Shown one piece after another: positions 57,094 through 64,000 of a stretch of DNA of 64,000 bases. The notes under the pieces were generated by a model. It was not told where the DNA came from. It saw only the letters and a list, made by a program, of their open reading frames with translations, and ran no database searches. The stretch is from Corynebacterium falsenii (GTDB lineage Bacteria > Actinomycetota > Actinomycetes > Mycobacteriales > Mycobacteriaceae): positions 1,798,001-1,862,000 of the forward strand of contig NZ_CP083646.1 of assembly GCF_020099275.1 (NCBI RefSeq), written 5' to 3'. How positions within the stretch are numbered: the first letter of the stretch is position 1; each line of letters starts with the position of its first letter. A program made the position numbers and the translations under genes.

Positions 57094-59352
57094 TTAAACG
57101 GAGGGTCGTGACTCCTCTTCGTCCAGCTCCTCCACGATCTCGCTGGTCATCGGAACCACGGTGGGAACGATGAACGGCTTGCGCTTCCACTTGTCGGAAA
57201 TGAGCTTTCCGACCTTGCGGCGGATGGCCTGAGCCATGCGATACGGGTCGTTCTCGCCCTCGCCCGCGAGGTCCAGCATTACGTTATCCACCATCTCGCG
57301 GATCTCGTTGAGCATGTCACGCGCATCGTCGGAGAAGCCCTTGGCCTGCACGGAGGGAGCCTCCAGTGGGCGACCGGTGCGGTTGTCGATGACAACCGTC
57401 ACGGAGATCAGGCCTCCCTCGGACATGGCGGTGCGGTCCTCGAGCACCTCGGAGTCGATATCGCCCATGCGGACGCCGTCGACGTAGAGGTTACCGACCG
57501 TCACCTGGCCCACAACCTTGGCGTGTCCATCGACGAGGTCCACGACCACGCCGTTTTGCGCCAGCGGGATGTTGTTCGGGTTCACGCCGGTGCTGATGGC
57601 CAGCTCCTTGTTGGCGCGCAGGTGGCGCCACTCGCCGTGAACCGGCATGGCGTTGCGCGGGCGGGCTGCGTTGTAGAGGAACAACAGCTCACCGGAGTAG
57701 CCATGGCCGGAGGTGTGCACCTTGGCATCGCGGCCGGTGATCACGGTTGCGCCGATCTGGGCGAGCATGTTGATCACGCCGAACACTGCCTCTTCGTTGC
57801 CGGGGACCAGCGAGGAGGACAGGATGATGAGGTCACCATCGCGGACGGTGATCTGGCGGTGCTCGCGGCGGGCCATGCGGGACAGGGCTGCCATCGGCTC
57901 ACCCTGGGTACCGGTGGTGATGAGAACCACCTTGTGCGGGGCCATCTTCGCGGCCTCGTCCATGGTCACCACGGTGCCACGGGGCGCGTTGAGGTAGCCC
58001 ATGCGCTCGGCGATCTCCATGTTGCGGATCATCGAGCGGCCGTTGAAGGCCACCTTGCGCCCGGCCGCCACGGCCGCATCCACGGCGGACTGCACGCGGG
58101 AGACGTTCGAGGCGAAGGACGCGATGATGACGCGCTGCTTGGCATCGCGCACGAGGCGCTTGAGGGTCGGGGCGATGTCTGCCTCGGAACCGGACACGCC
58201 GGGGGTGGTGGCGTTCGTCGAGTCACAGAGGAACAGGTCGATGCCCTCGTCACCGAAGCGAGACAGTGCCGGCAGGTCGGTCGGGCGACCGTCCAGCGGG
58301 GTCTGGTCCAGCTTGATGTCGCCGGTGTGGACCACCAGGCCAGCGCCGGTCTTCAGGGCGATGCCCAGGCAGTCCGGGATGGAGTGGTTGACGGCGAAGA
58401 AGCGGATATCGAACGGTCCACGGTTTTCGTGGGAGTTCTCATCGACCTCGATCAGCTTGGGGCGCTGACGGTGCTCCTGGGTCTTCGCGGCAATAAGTGC
58501 GCAGGTGAAGCGCGAGGCGATGATCGGGATATCCGCGCGCTGCTTGAGCATCCACGGGATAGCGCCGATGTGGTCCTCGTGACCGTGGGTGACCACGAGG
58601 GCCTCCACGCGATCCCACTTGTCATCCAGGTAGCTGAAGTCAGGCAGGATCAGGTCCACACCCGGCTCGCCGGAGCTGGGGAACAGCACGCCGCAGTCGA
58701 TGATGAGCAGTCGGCCGTCGTACTCGAAGACGGTCATGTTGCGACCGATCTCGGAGATACCGCCGAGCGCGACGATGCGCAGGCCGCCCTTCGGAGCCTT
58801 CGGCGGCTTGGGCAGGCGCTGGGTCAGATCCGCGCCCTGCATGGCCTTGAGCGCGCCCTTGCGGCGATCGTTGCCGCCGCGGTTGTTGTTCTTGCTGCCG
58901 CGGTTGTTGGAATTATTGCGGCCACGGTTGTTGCCGCCACCATTTCCGCCGTTGCCGTTGTTCTGGCCGCCGCGGTTGTTGTTGCCGTTGTTCTGGCCGC
59001 CGTTGCCGTTACTACCGTTATTGCCGCCGTTGCGGCCACGGCCACGGGAGCGACGGTTGCGGCTGCGGTTGCCACCGCCGTTGCCGCCATTACCGCCGTT
59101 GCCACCGTCATTGTGGTTGGCGTTGTGGTTGCTACCGTTGTCGGCGTTGTCGCCGCCCTGGGCACCATCGTTGGCGCGGGCAGCGGCGCCGCCGTCGTTG
59201 AACACGGTTGCCACGTCGGAGTGCGAGGGCGCGCCGTTGCCGCCGTTGCCGTTATTTCCGTTGTTGCCTGCTTCTGCAGATGCGGCAGTTTCCGCGCTCG
59301 GCGGAGCCGCCTTCCGGGTGACCTTACGGCCCCGGGATCGTTGTTCAGTCAT
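57094..59352 (-). CDS. rnj: Ribonuclease J
   Basis: Metallo-beta-lactamase/beta-CASP RNase with endo- and 5'-3' exonuclease activity, central to RNA decay in actinobacteria. From ATG 59352, 8 bp after the dapA stop, the protein has 752 residues. Residues about 27-175 are an Asn/Gly-rich low-complexity region broken by RNRRSRGRGRN-type patches. The catalytic core starts GGLRIVALGGISEIGRNMTVFEYDGRLLIIDCG, followed by HGHEDHIGA (about 256-264) and the beta-CASP domain with TSGHGYSGEL. An upstream ATG would add 33 unrelated residues within dapA. Likely co-transcribed with dapA. Confidence 0.94.
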   Translation of the reverse strand: MTEQRSRGRKVTRKAAPPSAETAASAEAGNNGNNGNGGNGAPSHSDVATVFNDGGAAARANDGAQGGDNADNGSNHNANHNDGGNGGNGGNGGGNRSRNRRSRGRGRNGGNNGSNGNGGQNNGNNNRGGQNNGNGGNGGGNNRGRNNSNNRGSKNNNRGGNDRRKGALKAMQGADLTQRLPKPPKAPKGGLRIVALGGISEIGRNMTVFEYDGRLLIIDCGVLFPSSGEPGVDLILPDFSYLDDKWDRVEALVVTHGHEDHIGAIPWMLKQRADIPIIASRFTCALIAAKTQEHRQRPKLIEVDENSHENRGPFDIRFFAVNHSIPDCLGIALKTGAGLVVHTGDIKLDQTPLDGRPTDLPALSRFGDEGIDLFLCDSTNATTPGVSGSEADIAPTLKRLVRDAKQRVIIASFASNVSRVQSAVDAAVAAGRKVAFNGRSMIRNMEIAERMGYLNAPRGTVVTMDEAAKMAPHKVVLITTGTQGEPMAALSRMARREHRQITVRDGDLIILSSSLVPGNEEAVFGVINMLAQIGATVITGRDAKVHTSGHGYSGELLFLYNAARPRNAMPVHGEWRHLRANKELAISTGVNPNNIPLAQNGVVVDLVDGHAKVVGQVTVGNLYVDGVRMGDIDSEVLEDRTAMSEGGLISVTVVIDNRTGRPLEAPSVQAKGFSDDARDMLNEIREMVDNVMLDLAGEGENDPYRMAQAIRRKVGKLISDKWKRKPFIVPTVVPMTSEIVEELDEEESRPSV

Positions 59353-59359
59353 ACTTTCC

Positions 59360-60262
59360 CTATACCCCTGCGTCCTGCAGGTCTTGTGCCAGCTGATCCA
59401 TCTCAGCGGCGGTTGGTTCAATAATGGGAAGACGCGGGGATCCCACGTCAATTCCTCGAAGTTTCAGTGCAGCCTTCGCAAATGTCACGCCCCCGAGACG
59501 CGCCTGTGCCTTCTGCAATGGCTGCAGCGCCACCGCGATGCTCCGGGCCTTCGCAATATCTCCCGCGTCGTACGCGTCGCGCAGGTCCCGCAGTTGCTGG
59601 GAAGCCACGTGACCGATGACCGAGATGAAGCCGGTGGCGCCGATCGCCAGGAATGGAAGGTTCAGCGGATCGTCGCCGGAGAACCAGGCCAGATCGGTGT
59701 GCTCGATCAGTTCCATGGCTGCGAACAGGTCACCCTTGGCGTCCTTGACAGCCTGGATATTCGGGTGTGCGGACAGCCGGCGGATCGTGTCGGCCTCAAT
59801 GGGCACGACGGATCGCGAGGGAATGTCGTAGAGGCACACGGGAATGTCCACGTTGTCAGCGACGGTGGTGAAGTGCTGGTACAGCCCTTCCTGGTTGGGA
59901 CGGGAGTAGTACGGAGTCACCACGAGCAGTGAATCGGCACCGGCATCCTGGGATGCGCGAGACAGTTCCACGGCTGCGGCCGTGTCGTAGGAACCACTTC
60001 CGGCGATCAGCTTGATCCGGTCGCCGAGTTCCGCACGCACAGCTTTGAGCAGGTCCAACTTCTCGGTCACACCCGTGGTGGGTGATTCGCCGGTGGTGCC
60101 GGCGAGAACCAGAGAGTCACAGCCCTTGTCCGCCAGGTGCCCCGCGAGCGAGACGCCGGTATCCAAGTCGACGGTTCCGTCCTTCTTGAAGGGCGTGACC
60201 ATCGCAAGAGAAACTGTGCCGAAGTGCTCGGCTCCCCTTGTTGCTGCATTACCTGTACTCAT
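59360..60262 (-). CDS. dapA: 4-hydroxy-tetrahydrodipicolinate synthase
   Basis: Condenses pyruvate with aspartate semialdehyde, first committed step to diaminopimelate and lysine. 300-residue TIM barrel with GTTGESPTT (about 55-63), [26 protein letters not shown] and the Schiff-base Lys in [10 protein letters not shown] Ser/Ala N-terminus of about 15 residues. Three 9-bp repeats lie 50-80 bp upstream of the start. It lies just downstream of thyX and dapB, and RNase J follows 8 bp after. Confidence 0.96.
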   Translation of the reverse strand: MSTGNAATRGAEHFGTVSLAMVTPFKKDGTVDLDTGVSLAGHLADKGCDSLVLAGTTGESPTTGVTEKLDLLKAVRAELGDRIKLIAGSGSYDTAAAVELSRASQDAGADSLLVVTPYYSRPNQEGLYQHFTTVADNVDIPVCLYDIPSRSVVPIEADTIRRLSAHPNIQAVKDAKGDLFAAMELIEHTDLAWFSGDDPLNLPFLAIGATGFISVIGHVASQQLRDLRDAYDAGDIAKARSIAVALQPLQKAQARLGGVTFAKAALKLRGIDVGSPRLPIIEPTAAEMDQLAQDLQDAGV

Positions 60263-60312
60263 GACTACCCAGGTTACCTTCCTGCCCGCGATTTGGGCGT
60301 ATTTGGGCTATC

Positions 60313-60339
60313 GTTTGCTCCGTTTGTTCCGTTTGCTCA
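60313..60339 (-). repeat. Three 9-bp direct repeats upstream of dapA
   Basis: GTTTGCTCC, GTTTGTTCC and GTTTGCTCA follow each other at 60313-60339 in the 162-bp gap between thyX and dapA. On the dapA strand each reads GGAGCAAAC-like. They lie where a promoter or operator is expected. Confidence 0.7.
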
Positions 60340-60424
60340 CAGTATGTGTGCAATTGTCGGCTAGCTCGGTTGTGTGGAGCCATTTTTTATTCGACGCCAC
60401 CAGCCTCACCGGCCCTGGAGTCCG

Positions 60425-61177
60425 CTACATGTCGCTGACGTAGGGGCTGGTTGCCATTTCCCCGCCATCGACGAGCGGCGTGATGGAGAAATCGTCGAAG
60501 ACCGTCGGCGCGATGCGTTGCAGGTGGCGCAGGCACGTGACCGCGACCGTGCGGATCTCCGGATCTGCGTGTTCTGCTGCTCGCATGGCGATGAAGTGCC
60601 GCCAGCTGCGGAAGTTTCCGCTCATGACGAAGCGCGTTTCCGTGCAGTTGGGCAATGCCGCACGTGCGGCCTGCCGGGCCTGCTTGTTCCGCATGACCAC
60701 GTGGGAGTGTCCGTCGAGCGTGGAGGTCACGCCCTCTAGGATCTCCTCGTAGGCCTGGTAGGCAACATCCGCGGATTGGAGAAACAGCTCGGTGAGTTTC
60801 TCGTCTTCTCGGATGGCCTGGGGAATCACTACGCGCGCTTCTTCGGCCGGCACGTAGCGCTGCGACAGCTGGCTGAAGCTGAAGTGCCGGTGGCGCATGA
60901 TTTCATGCCCGCACGAGCGTGACACTCCGCGCAGGTACATCGTGGCGCTGGCGTGTTCGAGCAGCGTAGTGTGTCCGACGTCCATAACGTGGCGCACGTA
61001 CGCCGCGTTCGTAGCCGTGTGGGGGTTGGGTTTGTCCCACGTTTCGTAGCATGCTCGCCCGGCGAACTCGACGAGCGCAGCGCCGTCCTCGGCGTCTGTG
61101 CTCCACGGTACGTCGGCGGGCGGATCGAAGGTTGTGTGACCGATGAGGTCAACCTGCAATTCCGCAATGGTGGCCAT
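60425..61177 (-). CDS. thyX: Flavin-dependent thymidylate synthase
   Basis: Makes dTMP from dUMP using FAD and methylenetetrahydrofolate. 250 residues, with the ThyX signature RHR-x7-S (RHRHFSFSQLS, residues 95-105), followed by QRYVPAEEARV, and NFRSWRHFIAMRAAEHADPEIR near the C-terminus. It starts 2 bp after the dapB stop, so it is in the dapB transcript. Together with Dut (2 kb) it covers the dUMP-to-dTMP route. Confidence 0.97.
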   Translation of the reverse strand: MATIAELQVDLIGHTTFDPPADVPWSTDAEDGAALVEFAGRACYETWDKPNPHTATNAAYVRHVMDVGHTTLLEHASATMYLRGVSRSCGHEIMRHRHFSFSQLSQRYVPAEEARVVIPQAIREDEKLTELFLQSADVAYQAYEEILEGVTSTLDGHSHVVMRNKQARQAARAALPNCTETRFVMSGNFRSWRHFIAMRAAEHADPEIRTVAVTCLRHLQRIAPTVFDDFSITPLVDGGEMATSPYVSDM

Positions 61178-61179
61178 GG

Positions 61180-61947
<768 letters not shown>

Positions 61948-62004
61948 CTAAAACTCCTCTAAACGTGTGAATATGTGCAGTTACTAGTGCTAATTGGCAG
62001 TGTG

Positions 62005-62040
62005 CATGCGATACATGCGGTGCATGCGGTGCATTCGCGC
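62005..62040. repeat. 9-bp-period repeat array between dapB and pnp
   Basis: CATGCGATA, CATGCGGTG, CATGCGGTG and a degenerate CATTCGCGC stand in a row at 62005-62040. Further GTGCAT-type words occur to 62080. It lies upstream of dapB. Confidence 0.8.
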
Positions 62041-62090
62041 GCCTGTGCAAACATGTACCTACACGTGCATACCTGTGCCCGCTATTGTGC

Positions 62091-62127
62091 AACAAAAGGG
62101 CGAGCCATCACCTGGATGACTCGCCCT
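62091..62127 (-). terminator. Intrinsic terminator of pnp
   Basis: AGGGCGAG-C-CATC (62097-62109) pairs with GATG-A-CTCGCCCT (62115-62127) with one internal mismatch and a 5-nt loop. On the minus strand it is followed by TTTTGTTG. It begins 11 bp after the pnp stop. Confidence 0.88.
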
Positions 62128-62137
62128 CATTGTCTCA

Positions 62138-64000
62138 CTAGTCCTCGTCGACGAGAACCAGGGAGATCTTTCCGCGGTTGTCGATATCTGCGATCTCAAC
62201 CTGGATCTTGTCTCCCACGGAGACCTCGTCCTCAACGCGCTCGATGCGGCGGTCGCCGCCGAGGTTCGAGATGTGAATCAGGCCGTCCTTGCCCGGAACC
62301 AGCGATACGAAGGCACCGAAGGCGGTGGTCTTCACCACGGTGCCCAGGAAGCGGTCGCCAACCTTGGGCATCTGTGGGTTGGCGATGGCGTTGATCTTCT
62401 CAATCGCTGCATCTGCGGCGGGGCCACCCACAGCGGAGATGAACACGGTGCCGTCATCCTCGATGGAGATGTTGGCGCCGGTCTCCTCCGTGATCTGGTT
62501 GATGGTCTTGCCCTTGGGCCCGATAACCTCACCGATCTTGGCCTGGGGAATGGTCACGGTGGTGATGCGCGGTGCGAACTCGCTCATGTCGTCCGGAGAG
62601 TCGATGGCATCTGCCATGAGGGACAGGATCTCCAGGCGAGCGGTGCGAGCCTGGCCGAGGGCCTCGCTGAGCACGTCGGAGGGGATGCCGTCGAGCTTGG
62701 TATCCAGCTGCAGTGCGGTCACGAAGTCCTCGGTACCGGCAACCTTGAAGTCCATGTCACCGAAGGCATCCTCGGCGCCGAGGATATCGGTCAAGGTGAC
62801 GTACTTGTCCTTGTTACCGACCTTGCCGGTCACCAGACCCATGGCGATGCCGGCGACAGGTGCCTTGAGTGGCACACCGGCGTTGTACAGGCTCAGCGTG
62901 GAGGCGCACACGGACCCCATCGAGGTGGAGCCGTTAGATCCCAGCGCCTCGGAGACCTGGCGGATGGTGTACGGGAAGTCCTCGCGGGAGGGAATGACCG
63001 GGGTCAGGGCACGCTCGGCAAGAGCACCGTGGCCGATCTCGCGGCGCTTCGGGGAGCCCACACGACCGGTCTCTCCGGTTGAGTACGGCGGGAAGTTGTA
63101 GTGGTGGATGTAGCGCTTGGAGGTCTCCGGACCCAGGGAATCGAGCTGCTGCTCCATCTTCAGGGTGTCCAGCGTGGTCACGCCCAGGATCTGGGTCTCG
63201 CCGCGCTCGAACAGTGCGGAGCCGTGGGCACGCGGAACCATCTGCACCACGATGCCGAGGTCGCGAATGGTGGTGTGATCGCGGCCGTCGATGCGGAAGC
63301 CATCTTCGAGGATGCGCTTGCGAACCAGGTTGCGGGTCACGTCATTGTGGGCAGCACGGATTTCCGCTTCACGCTCGGGGAACTCGTCAAGCAGGTTGTC
63401 CACGGTTTCCTGCATGTTGTTCGCCAGTGCTTCGTCACGCTCTTGCTTGTCGGCGATGGACATGATGTCGGCCAGCGTGTCCTCGGTCTCGGACTCAACG
63501 GCGGACAGTACGTCTTCGCCGAAGGGCGGGTAGAGGTCGAAGCTGCGGGCCTCGGCGTCTACGGCGTCGGTCAGTGCCTTCTGAGCCTCGCACAAGGTGG
63601 CGATGAACGGCTTGGCTGCTTCGATGCCCTCGGCCACCACGGCTTCGGTGGGAGCCGGCGCGCCCTCGGCGATGCGCTCTACAACGTTTTCCGTTGCGCC
63701 AGCTTCTACCATCATGACGGCCACGTTGGGCTGCTGGGAAGCCTTGCCGCGGCCACGTCCGCGACCGCGGGAGTGCTTGGCGGAGGAGGCGTCGTTTTCA
63801 TCGGTCACGCGGCCTGCCACCACGAGCTCGAAGACGGACTGCTCCTGCTGCTCGCGGGTCGGGAAGGCAACCCACTGGCCCTTCTTGTGCTTGTCGTCAG
63901 CAACCAGCGCCATGCGAACGCCACCGACAGGACCGGAGACAGGAAGGCCGGAGAGCTGGGTGGAGGCGGATGCAGCGTTGATCGCAACTACGTCATACAT
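62138..64000 (-). CDS. pnp: Polyribonucleotide nucleotidyltransferase (PNPase), C-terminal 620 residues
   Basis: 3'-5' phosphorolytic exoribonuclease, major RNA-decay enzyme. The gene runs off the right edge; the first visible Met is internal, since family members have over 100 residues before [19 protein letters not shown]. Visible are the first RNase PH domain remainder, the helical domain, the second RNase PH domain ([34 protein letters not shown]), a KH domain ([25 protein letters not shown]) and an S1 domain ([26 protein letters not shown]). An Arg/Gly insertion, [14 protein letters not shown] (about visible residues 75-88), interrupts the first PH part. Confidence 0.97.
   Translation of the reverse strand: MYDVVAINAASASTQLSGLPVSGPVGGVRMALVADDKHKKGQWVAFPTREQQEQSVFELVVAGRVTDENDASSAKHSRGRGRGRGKASQQPNVAVMMVEAGATENVVERIAEGAPAPTEAVVAEGIEAAKPFIATLCEAQKALTDAVDAEARSFDLYPPFGEDVLSAVESETEDTLADIMSIADKQERDEALANNMQETVDNLLDEFPEREAEIRAAHNDVTRNLVRKRILEDGFRIDGRDHTTIRDLGIVVQMVPRAHGSALFERGETQILGVTTLDTLKMEQQLDSLGPETSKRYIHHYNFPPYSTGETGRVGSPKRREIGHGALAERALTPVIPSREDFPYTIRQVSEALGSNGSTSMGSVCASTLSLYNAGVPLKAPVAGIAMGLVTGKVGNKDKYVTLTDILGAEDAFGDMDFKVAGTEDFVTALQLDTKLDGIPSDVLSEALGQARTARLEILSLMADAIDSPDDMSEFAPRITTVTIPQAKIGEVIGPKGKTINQITEETGANISIEDDGTVFISAVGGPAADAAIEKINAIANPQMPKVGDRFLGTVVKTTAFGAFVSLVPGKDGLIHISNLGGDRRIERVEDEVSVGDKIQVEIADIDNRGKISLVLVDED

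Noticed and set aside
62005..62040. CRISPR-like array
   Set aside because: The unit is 9 bp without spacers, too short for CRISPR, and no cas gene is present.

Overview
The window looks like a chromosomal core segment of a high-GC Corynebacterium. The gene order (dut, DUF3093, DUF4193, suhB, ppgK, sigA, DUF3039/DUF3099, sigB, dtxR, galE, helicase, oxyR, hrpA, nrdR, lexA, a DeoR regulator, uraA, hflX, dapF, miaA, miaB, gluABCD, recX-recA, pspA, clgR, cinA, pgsA, ftsK, RNase J, dapA, thyX, dapB, pnp) follows the backbone known from C. glutamicum and, in part, mycobacteria. DtxR keeps every metal-binding residue of the C. diphtheriae protein. A secreted ceramidase-type enzyme and the absence of a sugar PTS cluster next to sugR suggest a lipophilic, host-associated species. 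That species-level reading is inference.

Layout. 0-3.5 kb: a minus-strand group (dut, DUF3710, DUF3159, TRAM-domain RNA methyltransferase running off the edge), then DUF3093 and DUF4193. 3.6-16.5 kb: inositol phosphatase, polyphosphate glucokinase, SigA with a very long charged N-terminus, helicase/DUF3039/DUF3099, a methyltransferase, Dtd, SigB, DtxR and GalE. 16.5-29.4 kb: DUF4192, PAC2 protein, Ski2-like helicase, OxyR, the ceramidase and HrpA. 29.4-35.8 kb: NrdR, a DivS-position membrane protein, LexA, SugR-like regulator, uracil permease and HflX. 35.8-46.7 kb: DapF, MiaA, DUF349, an Rv2732c-family membrane protein, MiaB, the glutamate ABC importer GluABCD and a DUF6918-like protein. 46.7-53 kb: RecX-RecA, DUF3046, PspA, ClgR, CinA, PgsA and TerC behind a manganese riboswitch. 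53-64 kb: FtsK, a TIGR03085 protein, RNase J, DapA, ThyX, DapB and the 3' part of Pnp.

Functional threads. Stress regulation is dense: SigA, SigB, ClgR, OxyR, LexA, RecA, NrdR, DtxR and PspA. Three genes (sigA, sigB, clgR) share a SigH-like promoter (GGGAAC, then GTT, 19 nt between GGAA and GTT). recA has a LexA operator lying exactly in its promoter spacer. Lysine/diaminopimelate synthesis (dapA, dapB, dapF), tRNA modification (miaA, miaB) and RNA turnover (RNase J, Pnp, three helicases) make up much of the rest.

No tRNA, rRNA, insertion sequence, prophage or CRISPR array was recognised. A recurring oddity is the number of short tandem duplications (9-23 bp) at gene ends, gene starts and in leaders. 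The only gene-free stretch over 300 bp is 30536-30960.
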